26,624 bases of DNA from Prevotella sp. UBA4268 (GCA_002395135.1 DGWC01000029.1:1-26624), one strand, 5' to 3'. Positions 15,572 to 24,856 are shown, counted from the stretch's first letter. Numbers and translations: made by a program. The notes: a model not told the origin generated them from the letters alone.

Positions 15572-15603
15572 TTTCTGTAATTCCATATTTTTCAGTAACT
15601 TTG
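15572..15603 (+). promoter_or_regulatory. Promoter of the OB-repeat protein gene
   Basis: TTTC (15572-15575), 20-nt spacer, TAACTTTG (15596-15603), an exact -7 box. A TTG within this box at 15601 could be misread as a start codon for the next gene; the promoter shows translation must begin downstream, at ATG 15646. Confidence 0.7.
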
Positions 15604-15645
15604 CCCCAAAGATTCAATTTCAATAACTTATTAAACATTATCATT

Positions 15646-17349
15646 ATGAGAAAACTTTTACGCTTTTCTTTAGTATGCGCACTCGCCATGGTGTGCGGCA
15701 ACATGTTTGCTGATGACGTTATCTGGTCTGAAAACTGGGATAATTGGGATGCTAAAAAGAATCCTGCCACTGTCAACAGCAACTACACATTCGAAGGAAC
15801 AGTATTAAATGAAGACGGAACAGTCAAAAGCGGCACCAAGATTTACGAAGAGAAACTCGCTGGTGGTGAAGCACCCGAGTTGTTGATTGCCAAAAACGGC
15901 GGCTCTTTCACTGCCAAGATCGACATGAAGGGAGTGAGTGGAAACCTCACTTTACAGTTCAAGTGCAACAAGAACAACCTTACTGTAACAGCCGAAGGTG
16001 CTACACTGGGAGATGTAACAGCATCTGGAAACGATTACACTTATCCTGTAACCGTGGCATCTGGTACATCCACAATCAGCATTACATTTAAAATGTCTGC
16101 AAACGCAAATGCACGTTTCGACAATGCAAAATTATTCAGCGGAACAGCAAAGAAGCCGGCTGGTCTGTCTTGGGGAACAGCATCGAGGTCTGCAACTATT
16201 GGTGGTGAAAACACATTCCCCACTCTCACAAACAGTAACAACCTGTCTGTAACCTACAGCAGTTCCGATCCAAGCGTAGCAACAATCAATTCTAATGGAG
16301 AAATCACTCTCATCGCTGCTGGTAAAACCACTATTACTGCTTCGTTTGCAGGCAACAGCGAGTATGAGGCAGGTGAGGTTTCTTATGAACTCACAGTGAA
16401 AGAAGGTTCTACAACGCCTGTTGATCCAAGCACAGAAATCAGCGTGGCTGCTGCTCTTGAAAAGATCAATGCACTCGGAACATCAGCAACAGCATACGTA
16501 GACAACAAGGCTGTGTTCCAGGTGAAGGGCTATGTTGTAGGAACTCCCGACTGGCAGCGCAAAAGCGATAATTCCCTTTATGGCAACGTTGAATTCAAGA
16601 TTGCAGATGATAAAGGTGGAACAAACCTTCTTACCGTTTACCACTGCAACAACCTTAACAACGAGAAATACACAGAAGAAACCATCAACAACTTTAAGGA
16701 AGGTGACTTGGTTGTGGTAGAAGGTGTACTTCAGATGTATGTAAAGAACGGAGAAGGTACTCCCGAAATTAGTACCTGCCATTTAGTTTCCATCAACGGC
16801 TCAACAGATAGTGGTAATGTTACTCCCGGTCCGGATCCTTCTGGAGACACAGAAATCAACGTGACCACTGCTCTTGAAAAGATTAATTCACTTGGTACAT
16901 CTGAAACTGCATACGTAGACAACAAGGCTGTTTTCCAGGTGAAAGGCTATGTTGTAGGAACTCCCGACTGGCAGCGCAAAAGCGATAATTCCCTTTATGG
17001 CAACGTTGAGTTCAAGATTGCAGATGAAAAAGGTGGAAGCAACGTGCTTACCGTATATCACTGCAAAAACTTTAACAACGAGAATTACACCGAAGAAACC
17101 ATCAACAACTTTAAGGAAGGTGACTTGGTAGTGGTAGAAGGTGTACTTCAAATATATGTAAAAGGAGACAACGCAACTCCTGAAATTAATTACTGCCATT
17201 TGGTTTCCATCAACGGAACTACAGGCATCAGCAATGCAACCGTTGAGAAGACGAACAATGCACCTGCCTATAATGTGGCAGGCCAGAGAGTAGGTGCTTC
17301 CTACAAAGGCATTGTTATCATCAACGGCAAGAAGGTAATCAAGAAATAA
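15646..17349 (+). CDS. Secreted protein with Big2-like domain and two tandem OB-fold-like repeats
   Basis: 567 residues from ATG 15646. Order: signal peptide (about 1-22); a beta-sandwich-like region beginning W-S-E-N-W-D (23-165), similar in style to carbohydrate-binding modules; a Big2-type immunoglobulin-like domain (about 170-255, with V-T-Y-S-S-S-D-P-S-V-A-T-I); two repeats of about 120 residues starting at 266 and 405 that are nearly identical in long stretches; and the shared C-terminal tail (Y-N-V-A-G-Q-R-V ... K-G-I-V-I-I-N-G-K-K). The repeats, with V-K-G-Y-V-V-G-T and E-G-D-L-V-V-V-E-G-V-L, read like the OB-fold domains seen in secreted Bacteroidota proteins. No catalytic motif is visible. 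Position inside the pectin cluster suggests polysaccharide binding at the cell surface (inference). It is monocistronic, with its own promoter and terminator. Confidence 0.8.
   Translation: MRKLLRFSLVCALAMVCGNMFADDVIWSENWDNWDAKKNPATVNSNYTFEGTVLNEDGTVKSGTKIYEEKLAGGEAPELLIAKNGGSFTAKIDMKGVSGNLTLQFKCNKNNLTVTAEGATLGDVTASGNDYTYPVTVASGTSTISITFKMSANANARFDNAKLFSGTAKKPAGLSWGTASRSATIGGENTFPTLTNSNNLSVTYSSSDPSVATINSNGEITLIAAGKTTITASFAGNSEYEAGEVSYELTVKEGSTTPVDPSTEISVAAALEKINALGTSATAYVDNKAVFQVKGYVVGTPDWQRKSDNSLYGNVEFKIADDKGGTNLLTVYHCNNLNNEKYTEETINNFKEGDLVVVEGVLQMYVKNGEGTPEISTCHLVSINGSTDSGNVTPGPDPSGDTEINVTTALEKINSLGTSETAYVDNKAVFQVKGYVVGTPDWQRKSDNSLYGNVEFKIADEKGGSNVLTVYHCKNFNNENYTEETINNFKEGDLVVVEGVLQIYVKGDNATPEINYCHLVSINGTTGISNATVEKTNNAPAYNVAGQRVGASYKGIVIINGKKVIKK
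16441..17217 (+). repeat. Intragenic duplication encoding two OB-fold-like domains
   Basis: Two units of about 360 bp start at 16441 and 16858, offset by 417 bp (139 codons). The stretch from 16492 to about 16620 is almost identical in DNA to 16909-17036, including synonymous positions, so the duplication is recent or maintained by gene conversion. A short linker rich in Gly, Pro and Asp separates the units. Confidence 0.9.
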
Positions 17350-17394
17350 ACCCTTAGGATTTGCGGCCAGTCAATGGCCATAAATCTATTGTCG

Positions 17395-17443
17395 AAGCAT
17401 CCGTTTCTATTCCATTCTTGAAGGAAACGGATGCTTTATTTTT
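17395..17443 (+). terminator. Terminator after the OB-repeat protein gene
   Basis: AAGCATCCGTTTC and GAAACGGATGCTT form a perfect 13-bp stem (17395-17407 with 17424-17436) followed by TTATTTTTC. A smaller hairpin GGCCA/TGGCC lies just upstream at 17365-17379. Confidence 0.88.
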
Positions 17444-17552
17444 CAAATATCAGATGGCATATTTATTCGTTGTTCATTCTTTTTTCGTTCTGCTTAATTC
17501 GAAATTGATAGCATTTGATACTTTCTGATATAAAAAAAGATACAATCATCCG

Positions 17553-17582
17553 TTGTTCCGCGCGTTTTTTTTCGTATCTTTG
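17553..17582 (+). promoter_or_regulatory. Promoter of the CE8 esterase gene
   Basis: TTG (17553-17555), 19-nt spacer, TATCTTTG (17575-17582). The start site near 17589 leaves about 50 nt of 5' untranslated sequence. Confidence 0.7.
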
Positions 17583-17640
17583 CAACGGCATAACAACCGA
17601 AAACAATTGAATTACTAATCAATCAAAAAAAGATATCAAC

Positions 17641-20600
17641 ATGACAAAACAACTACTAAGAATTGGCATGCTATGCGTGCTTATGTTTGTGGCCATGCTT
17701 TCACAGGCACAGACCGGTTTCAACACCATTCTAGTGGACCTAACTGGCAATCTTGTCAATACTGACGAGAAGACCGAAGGTACACAATTGTCATTTGGCG
17801 TGGCCGTTGCTACAGATGGCACACAGACACGCGTGTCGGCCGATGACACATCTGCCAGCATCGTGCTCACAGGTATTTGGCACGACGCTCAGCATGGATG
17901 GAACAAGGCCAAGGCCAAAGTGAAAGTCAACGGACCAGTAAAAATCGGTTTTGGCAACTGCTCCTACGGCAAGCACATTGTAAATGTGAATGACGAAAAC
18001 GGCAACACGCTCCTTTCTGGAGATACGGAAGCCGTATGTTGGGACAAGAAAACGCCGACTGAGAAAGTAACCTATCTGGTTTACAAGGGCGAAGCCGCCA
18101 CGCTGGAATTAGTGGGAGCCGAATACACTCCATATTTTTCCGTTGAGGCAGTCGACCCTTCCACACTCGGCAGCGATGCTGTTATTCAGTTTGACATTAC
18201 AAACGCCGGTGCTGAAGGCACTGCTCCTGCCGACATAAAGGCAGAAGTGGGCAGTGACATCACCGTTCCGCTGAACAAAACACTCTATAAGGAAGGGGCA
18301 ACGCTCACGGCATGGAGTGACGGAACCAACTCCTATCAGGTGGGCGACATGATGAAAATGCCAGAAAACGGTGCCATCCTGACTCCTGTTTTCACCACAA
18401 ACACCGCCAATCTGAACGACAGGACAGAGAGCGTGCAACTCTCTTGGAAACTCGGAGAGGGCAACGGAGCCCCTACCCTCACACGGCAAGGTGCATCAAA
18501 TGCCACCGGAATCATCGTGACGCAGGCCATCGTCAACGGACAGAGCATAGATGTGAAACTCAGCATTGATGCTTCCAATGGTAAATTTAGTAATGCAGGC
18601 CGCGGTGATAAATGGGCACAGGTCAACGGAGGAACCGTTTTCACAGTACCATCATGCAAAGGAGCCACCGTTACACTTGATGCCTACAACACCATTTCTA
18701 CCACAACCATCGACGGACAGACCGACTACGCCAACGGAACGAGCGTTTCCTACACCGTTGCAGGCAGTGCTCAGACCATAGAAATTGTGATTGGCGACGG
18801 CAGTTACTACAGCGACGTAACGGTAACCTTGCCCGTTGCAGCGCAAAGCGGCGGTAAAGTGTTCGATCAAGTAGCAGGCGCCATCACATGGAAGGTTGGC
18901 AATGAAGCCTCTGGCACAGTTTCGCCAGCACTCGACGGTGCTTTTTCCAACACATCCGTCAGCACTGGCAGCGAGATGACTATCTCCGAAGCCACCTATT
19001 TTGACTCAAAAATGATGAAATACCGCCCTGCCACCAACAATGCAGGCAATGTGGAAGGTGTCATGATTGAGTATCGCGTGAAGCCATCAGCAGGTCTTAC
19101 GTTCAAACCGACTAAAGTTACATACAAGGCTGTCAAGGTTGGTACCGACGGAGCCACCTATTCATGGAGTTATGTCACTGGTAACGGTGAGAGCGCCATT
19201 ACCCAAGTGGATGCTGCAACCACGATTCGTAACAACGCTACCGACACCACGACAGTAGCATTAAGCCACGAACTGGTAATAACTGCCAATCCCACAGATG
19301 TCTTTGCCATACGTTTCTACATCTCAAACACGGCTAACAACAAGGACATCTGCATCGGCGACGTGGCAATTCATGGCATTGTGAACGGAACAGCACAAGC
19401 AGTTACGAAGTATACACTCAGCACTTCTGCATCGCCAGCAGAGGCAGGAACGGCCACGGCCTATCCCAACGGAAGTGAATTTGATGAAGGAACCGACATC
19501 ACTCTCACTGCAACCGAGCATTTCGGCTACCAATTCGTGAACTGGACCGATGCCAACGGACAGGAAATATCCAAGGATGCCAAGTTCACCTATACTCTTA
19601 CCGGCAATGCAGAGTTAACAGCCAACTTCAAGCAGGTGAACACTTACGAACTGGCGCTCACGGTTGAAGGCGGTGCCAATGCATACATGGTGAAACTCAC
19701 ACCAGAACCCACCATCGTCAACGGCAAGAACATGTATGAGGAAGGCACACAAGTTACGCTCACGGCCAGCAACAACACCATCCTCACATTCACCAACTGG
19801 AGCGACGGAAGCACATCATCGGAAAACAAAGTGACGATGAACAGCGACCAAAACGTGACAGTCACCTATTCTGCCATTGACTATATCGTGGGATGGGACT
19901 TCTATAATGCAGGCAACAACGGACGTCCAGCCGACTTCGCCTCGGCCCCCGAGAACACCAGCACCACACTGATTCTCCGCAATGAAAGTGGAAACACGCA
20001 TGCTTGGCTCGATAAATCGACCGTCGGTGGCGGTGGTTACGAGAATTTTGCCGGTGCTGCCGTAAACTGGAAGAACTTAGGCGAATACTATTATCAGACA
20101 AAAGTGAACGCACTGAACTACACCAACATCAAGGTGAAGTCGCAGATGCTTTACAATTACAATGCCTATACCAAGCAGATTCTGGAATATTCGCTCGACA
20201 ATGAGAACTGGAAAGAGGTGACAAACGTGACCATGACAGCCACGAAAACCATCTACGATGTGGATGGACAACTGCCCGAAGAGGCCAACCACGCCGAATC
20301 GCTATACATCAGATGGCGCCCCGACCTGAGCAGTGCTGTGAACGGAACGGAAGGAAACGACGGAACAACCATCAGCAACATCTATATCCTGGGCAATGCC
20401 GACATCTATAACGACGGCAAAGCACCGGTTCTGCTTTCTGCCATCCCTGATAACCAGAGCACAGGGGCATCGGCAACAGGTAAAATCGTACTGAATTTCG
20501 ACGAGAGAATCAAACTGACCGAAACGGCCAAGGCCACACTCAACAACGAAGAACTGACAATGACCGTTAGCGGAAAGACGCTCACTGCCGCCTATAAGTC

Positions 20601-21996
20601 GCTGGATTACGCCACTTCCTACCAGTTCAAACTGGCAGGTGGCTCGGTAGCCGACATGGCAGATAATGCGCTCACCGACGATATCGTGATTTCGTTCACC
20701 ACCATGGAGCGTCCAACTGTGACAAAAGGCATCTACGACCGTGAAGTAACGACCGTTCAGGAACTCAAAGACGCGCTGCAGGCCGCCAGCGGTTCATCGC
20801 GCTTCCGCATTTTCGTACACAACGGCAGATACGACCTGGGCAATGCCTGCCTCACCAACGTGAAGGGAAACATCTCACTCATTGGTGAAAGCATGGACAA
20901 TACTATCATCGTGAACAAGGCCGAACAGGAGAGCATCAATGCAACAGCCACCCTGCTCATCTCAGGCAACAACGTCTACCTGCAGGATATCACGCTCAAA
21001 AACGAGTATCCTTATGCAAATACCACCGGACGCGCCGTCTGTCTGCATGACAAGGGCAACAAGACCATTAGCAAGCGAGTGAAACTGCTGTCATACCAAG
21101 ACACCTATTACAGCAACAATTCCAACGGACGATTCTACTGGGAAGACTCCGAACTGCACGGAGTCGTTGACTTCCTCTGTGGTGGAGGCGACGTTTACTA
21201 CAACCGATGCAACATCGTGGTGGAGACACGTGGCGGAGATGTGATTGCCGCTCCTAACGGGCAACTCAAATATGGCTATGTCTTCCTCGACTGTGAAATC
21301 AACGGCGAAGATGCCGAAAACGGCAAGTTCTACCTCGGACGCCCATGGGGTGGAGGCTGTCGCGCACAGTATATCAACACGCGGATGAACATTCTGCCCT
21401 ATGGAACAGGCTGGACAGAGATGAGCGGTCATGCTCCTTCCGTGTTCGCAGAATACAACAGCACCGACAAAAACGGCAATACTATCGACCTTTCAAACCG
21501 AAAACTCACCTTCGAAGGCGGTTCTCAGGCAAGCGCAGTGCTCTCCGAAGAGCAGGTTGCTGAACTTTCCATCGCCAATGTCATGGGTGGAAACGACGGT
21601 TGGAACCCGCAACTGGCCACCGAACAGGCTCCAACGCCTGCCAATGTCACGCTTTCGGGCAACAATTTGTCATGGACTGGCAGCGATTATGTGCTGTGCT
21701 GGGCTGTTTGCAAGGACGGCAAAGTCGTTGCATTCACCACTGCACCCGAGTTTACCGTAGATGACACGTCGGCATCCTACTCTGTTCGTGCAGCCAACGA
21801 GATGGGCGGTCTGGGCGAAGAGGCTGTTGCCAATGGCGAAACAAGCATCAACGAAGTATCTAACACGGAGGACATCGCGTCAACGCGATACTTTAACACG
21901 GCCGGCATGGAAGTGGGAAGCAACGCTAAAGGCGTGATTCTGAAAGTGATAAAGATGAAAGACGGAAGAACCGTCACAACGAAAATTGTGAAATAG
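17641..21996 (+). CDS. Large multidomain pectin methylesterase (CE8)
   Basis: 1451 residues with the catalytic domain near the C-terminus. After the signal peptide (about 1-23) come two or three beta-rich modules (24-413) and a module at about 414-580 homologous to the C-terminal module of the lyase at 13102. Two InlB-type repeats follow (about 590-740, with F-V-N-W-T-D and F-T-N-W-S-D). Next are another beta-rich module (about 748-920) and a Big5-type immunoglobulin-like domain (about 927-1025, P-V-L-L-S-A-I-P). The CE8 beta-helix covers about 1030-1330. Active-site residues are visible: Y-Q-D1154-T-Y-Y (acid/base), V-V-D1177-F-L-C-G (nucleophile) and L-G-R1234-P-W-G. It removes methyl esters from homogalacturonan, preparing it for the PL1 lyases and GH28. 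The end (Y-F-N-T-A-G-M-E-V ... ) matches the shared tail. The many accessory modules suggest a surface or cell-wall-binding enzyme. Confidence 0.9.
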   Translation: MTKQLLRIGMLCVLMFVAMLSQAQTGFNTILVDLTGNLVNTDEKTEGTQLSFGVAVATDGTQTRVSADDTSASIVLTGIWHDAQHGWNKAKAKVKVNGPVKIGFGNCSYGKHIVNVNDENGNTLLSGDTEAVCWDKKTPTEKVTYLVYKGEAATLELVGAEYTPYFSVEAVDPSTLGSDAVIQFDITNAGAEGTAPADIKAEVGSDITVPLNKTLYKEGATLTAWSDGTNSYQVGDMMKMPENGAILTPVFTTNTANLNDRTESVQLSWKLGEGNGAPTLTRQGASNATGIIVTQAIVNGQSIDVKLSIDASNGKFSNAGRGDKWAQVNGGTVFTVPSCKGATVTLDAYNTISTTTIDGQTDYANGTSVSYTVAGSAQTIEIVIGDGSYYSDVTVTLPVAAQSGGKVFDQVAGAITWKVGNEASGTVSPALDGAFSNTSVSTGSEMTISEATYFDSKMMKYRPATNNAGNVEGVMIEYRVKPSAGLTFKPTKVTYKAVKVGTDGATYSWSYVTGNGESAITQVDAATTIRNNATDTTTVALSHELVITANPTDVFAIRFYISNTANNKDICIGDVAIHGIVNGTAQAVTKYTLSTSASPAEAGTATAYPNGSEFDEGTDITLTATEHFGYQFVNWTDANGQEISKDAKFTYTLTGNAELTANFKQVNTYELALTVEGGANAYMVKLTPEPTIVNGKNMYEEGTQVTLTASNNTILTFTNWSDGSTSSENKVTMNSDQNVTVTYSAIDYIVGWDFYNAGNNGRPADFASAPENTSTTLILRNESGNTHAWLDKSTVGGGGYENFAGAAVNWKNLGEYYYQTKVNALNYTNIKVKSQMLYNYNAYTKQILEYSLDNENWKEVTNVTMTATKTIYDVDGQLPEEANHAESLYIRWRPDLSSAVNGTEGNDGTTISNIYILGNADIYNDGKAPVLLSAIPDNQSTGASATGKIVLNFDERIKLTETAKATLNNEELTMTVSGKTLTAAYKSLDYATSYQFKLAGGSVADMADNALTDDIVISFTTMERPTVTKGIYDREVTTVQELKDALQAASGSSRFRIFVHNGRYDLGNACLTNVKGNISLIGESMDNTIIVNKAEQESINATATLLISGNNVYLQDITLKNEYPYANTTGRAVCLHDKGNKTISKRVKLLSYQDTYYSNNSNGRFYWEDSELHGVVDFLCGGGDVYYNRCNIVVETRGGDVIAAPNGQLKYGYVFLDCEINGEDAENGKFYLGRPWGGGCRAQYINTRMNILPYGTGWTEMSGHAPSVFAEYNSTDKNGNTIDLSNRKLTFEGGSQASAVLSEEQVAELSIANVMGGNDGWNPQLATEQAPTPANVTLSGNNLSWTGSDYVLCWAVCKDGKVVAFTTAPEFTVDDTSASYSVRAANEMGGLGEEAVANGETSINEVSNTEDIASTRYFNTAGMEVGSNAKGVILKVIKMKDGRTVTTKIVK

Positions 21997-22024
21997 TTCA
22001 CTTCCGTCACCCCGTCAACAACTA

Positions 22025-22063
22025 CAGACTGTGTCATAATCATCATTATTATGGCACAGTCTG
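22025..22063 (+). terminator. Long hairpin after the CE8 gene
   Basis: CAGACTGTGTCATAAT (22025-22040) pairs with ATTATGGCACAGTCTG (22048-22063) over 16 bp with one G-U pair. The expected T-run directly after the stem is missing (TTGCATAT), so termination may be inefficient. The -33 box of the next promoter begins at its base. Confidence 0.6.
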
Positions 22064-22094
22064 TTGCATATCTGACATTTTTTTTATAATTTTG
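22064..22094 (+). promoter_or_regulatory. Promoter of the GH3 gene
   Basis: TTG (22064-22066), 20-nt spacer, TAATTTTG (22087-22094). It starts immediately after the hairpin of the preceding gene. Confidence 0.7.
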
Positions 22095-22152
22095 CAAAAG
22101 AAATCCGCTAACAGGATTCCTTGAAAACATCACTCACCAATTTATCAGAATC

Positions 22153-24729
22153 ATGAAAAGAATACTCATCGCATGCTTATTCTGTGGCACCATGGCAGCC
22201 CATGCACAGATGCTCCCCTATCAGAACCCGAACCTCTCAGCCGAAGAGCGCGCTGCCGACCTGTGCTCACGACTCACCTTGGAAGAGAAGGCATCGCTCA
22301 TGATGGACCGTTCACCGGCCATTCCACGCTTGGGAATACCGCAGTTTGAATGGTGGAACGAGGCTTTGCACGGCGTAGGACGCAATGGATTTGCCACTGT
22401 TTTCCCCATCACAATGGGCATGGCGGCATCGTTCAACGACGCTTTGGTGCACCGGGTGTTCACTGCCGTAAGCGACGAAGCCCGCGCCAAGAACATGGAG
22501 GCCAAGCGAAACGGTGAGATGAACCGCTATCGCGGCTTGTCGTTTTGGACCCCGAACATCAACATCTTCCGCGATCCGCGATGGGGACGCGGACAGGAAA
22601 CCTATGGAGAAGACCCGTATCTCACCTCCCAGATGGGACTTGCCGTGGTACGCGGACTGCAAGGCTACAGTTATGAAGGCCAAAAGCCCAACACCAAATA
22701 TGCCAAACTCTTTGCATGCGCCAAGCATTTTGCCGTGCATAGCGGCCCTGAATGGAACCGTCACCAGTTCAATTTGGAGAAACTGCCTGAACGCGACCTG
22801 TGGGAAACCAATCTCCCCGCTTTCAAGGCACTGGTTCAGCAAGGCAACGTGAAAGAGATTATGTGTGCCTATCAGCGCATCGACGGTGAGCCCTGCTGCG
22901 GTAACACACGCTATCTGCAGCAGATTCTGCGCAACGAATGGGGCTTCAAAGGACTGGTCACCAGCGACTGCGGTGCTATCAGCGACTTCTGGAAACCAGG
23001 CTATCATGGCTTCTCCCCAACCCGTGCAGATGCTGCTGCGCGCGGTGTGGTGACAGGTACCGACGTGGAATGTGGCAGCGACTACAAGTCGATACCCGAT
23101 GCCGTGAAGGCCGGGAAGTTGACCGAAGCACAGATTGACGTTAGTTTAAAGCGCCTGCTGCAGGCCCGTTTCGAGATTGGCGACTTTGATCCCGACGAGT
23201 CAGTAGAGTGGACCCGCACACCGATGAGTGTGGTTGCCAGTCCCGAACACAAGCAACTGGCACTCGACATTGCCCATGAGTCCATCGTCTTGCTGCAAAA
23301 CCGCAACCAGATACTGCCGCTGAACACAAACCAGAAGATTGTGGTGATGGGGCCGAATGCTAATGACTCCACCATGCTCTGGGGTAATTACTGCGGAACT
23401 CCCACCTCTTCGGTCACCATTCTGAAGGGCATTCAAGAAAAATGCAAGAATGTGCGCTATATCCAGGGATGCGGTCTCACCCGGAATGAAGTGTCGGAAA
23501 GTTTGTTCAACCAACTGAAAACGCCCGACGGAAAGAGAGGTGTGCGTGCCACATACTGGAACAATGAGAAGTCGGAAGGCAGTCCTGTTGCCATTGTCAA
23601 CAACACGTCGCGCATTCAACTCGACAACGGCGGCAACACGGCATTCACAGCCGGCGTTAATCTGGAGCATTTTTCCGGAAAGTATGAAGCCGTGTTCACA
23701 CCTGCCGAAGATGCAGATATCATCCTGAATGTGTCTGGCGAAGACTATCTGAACGTGGTATTCGATGGTGACACACTGTTCAATAAGTGGAACGGACATG
23801 GTGTTGTGTACAAGGATTTCCAGCAACATGTAAGGGCAGGTAAGCAATATGCCATTCAGATTGACTATATTCAGCAGATGGGACTCGCTCTTTTCGGCTT
23901 CGATATCACCAAGAAGATTGCCACCACTCGCAAAGAAGTAATCAACGAGGTGGGCGATGCCGATGTCGTAGTGTTCGTTGGCGGCATCTCTCCACGTCTT
24001 GAAGGAGAGGAGATGAAGGTGAACGAAGAAGGTTTCAAGGGTGGAGACCGACTGAGCATAGAACTCCCGCAAGTGCAGCGCGACATGATTGCCGACCTGA
24101 AACGTGCCGGCAAACGCGTGGTTTACGTGAACTGCTCGGGCAGCGCTATCGGTATGGTGAGCGAAAGCCAGTATGCCGATGCCATCTTACAGGCATGGTA
24201 TGGCGGCGAAAAAGGCGGTGAGGCCGTGGCTGACGTGCTCTTCGGCAACTATAACCCTGGTGGGAAACTGCCAGTTACATTCTATGAGAGCGCCGATCAA
24301 CTGCCTGACTATGAGGATTATCGAATGGACAACCGCACCTACCGCTATTTCCGGGGACACGCCATGTATCCGTTTGGCTACGGACTGAGTTATACCACAT
24401 TCCAAATGGGCAGACCCGCCTATCGCAACGGTAAGGTTTCCGTGAGCATCAAGAACACGGGTAAGCGCGATGGCAGCGAAGTGGTTCAGGTATATATCCG
24501 TAATCCGAAAGACATCAATGGTCCGATCAAGTCCTTGCGAGGCTATCAGCGCGTTCAGTTGAAAGCCGGTGAGACGAAGACGGTCACCATTCCCATGCCG
24601 AAAAGCAGTTTCGAGTTGTGGGATACCACAAGCAATACCATGCGAGTGGTGCCTGGAGAGTATGAGATTTTTGTTGGAACATCCTCGCTCGACAAGGACT
24701 TGCAACAGACAAAGGCAGTGATTCAGTAA
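22153..24729 (+). CDS. GH3 family beta-glycosidase (xylosidase/arabinosidase/glucosidase type) with PA14-like insert
   Basis: An 858-residue exported GH3 enzyme releasing sugars from the non-reducing ends of oligosaccharides. Signal peptide about 1-19 (A-H-A-Q). The N-terminal TIM-barrel domain contains W-W-N-E-A-L-H-G-V, the D-P-R-W-G-R-G-Q-E-T-Y-G-E-D-P block and the nucleophile in V-T-S-D272-C-G. The C-terminal alpha/beta sandwich is interrupted by a PA14-like domain at about 463-588 (V-R-A-T-Y-W-N-N) and carries E-G-E-E at 617-620. A fibronectin type III-like domain ends the protein. The overall form is closest to Bacteroidota xylosidase/arabinofuranosidase-type GH3. No shared C-terminal tail, so probably periplasmic. 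Its place beside pectinases suggests side-chain trimming, but the substrate cannot be fixed from sequence. Confidence 0.92.
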   Translation: MKRILIACLFCGTMAAHAQMLPYQNPNLSAEERAADLCSRLTLEEKASLMMDRSPAIPRLGIPQFEWWNEALHGVGRNGFATVFPITMGMAASFNDALVHRVFTAVSDEARAKNMEAKRNGEMNRYRGLSFWTPNINIFRDPRWGRGQETYGEDPYLTSQMGLAVVRGLQGYSYEGQKPNTKYAKLFACAKHFAVHSGPEWNRHQFNLEKLPERDLWETNLPAFKALVQQGNVKEIMCAYQRIDGEPCCGNTRYLQQILRNEWGFKGLVTSDCGAISDFWKPGYHGFSPTRADAAARGVVTGTDVECGSDYKSIPDAVKAGKLTEAQIDVSLKRLLQARFEIGDFDPDESVEWTRTPMSVVASPEHKQLALDIAHESIVLLQNRNQILPLNTNQKIVVMGPNANDSTMLWGNYCGTPTSSVTILKGIQEKCKNVRYIQGCGLTRNEVSESLFNQLKTPDGKRGVRATYWNNEKSEGSPVAIVNNTSRIQLDNGGNTAFTAGVNLEHFSGKYEAVFTPAEDADIILNVSGEDYLNVVFDGDTLFNKWNGHGVVYKDFQQHVRAGKQYAIQIDYIQQMGLALFGFDITKKIATTRKEVINEVGDADVVVFVGGISPRLEGEEMKVNEEGFKGGDRLSIELPQVQRDMIADLKRAGKRVVYVNCSGSAIGMVSESQYADAILQAWYGGEKGGEAVADVLFGNYNPGGKLPVTFYESADQLPDYEDYRMDNRTYRYFRGHAMYPFGYGLSYTTFQMGRPAYRNGKVSVSIKNTGKRDGSEVVQVYIRNPKDINGPIKSLRGYQRVQLKAGETKTVTIPMPKSSFELWDTTSNTMRVVPGEYEIFVGTSSLDKDLQQTKAVIQ

Positions 24730-24757
24730 GTAAACACCCTTGCTTCGACAGCATACC

Positions 24758-24803
24758 ACAGGTGTAGAGAAATTCAAGCAGCATTTCCCTACACCTGTTT
24801 TTT
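24758..24803 (+). terminator. Terminator after the GH3 gene
   Basis: ACAGGTGTAGAGAAAT (24758-24773) pairs with ATTTCCCTACACCTGT (24783-24798) over 16 positions with one mismatch, followed by six T. It ends the pectin cluster. Confidence 0.88.
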
Positions 24804-24856
24804 GTATCTACTCTATGAAAACTGAGTCTGAAAACCGAATTGGATTTAGAAAGACA

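Noticed and set aside
15601..15645. An upstream TTG start adding 15 residues to the OB-repeat protein
   Set aside because: The TTG lies inside the promoter -7 box TAACTTTG, so it would not be transcribed; the ATG at 15646 is followed directly by a good signal peptide.
23200..24072. A 290-codon open frame on the minus strand inside the GH3 gene
   Set aside because: It lies wholly within a well-supported GH3 coding sequence. The translation shows no recognisable motif.
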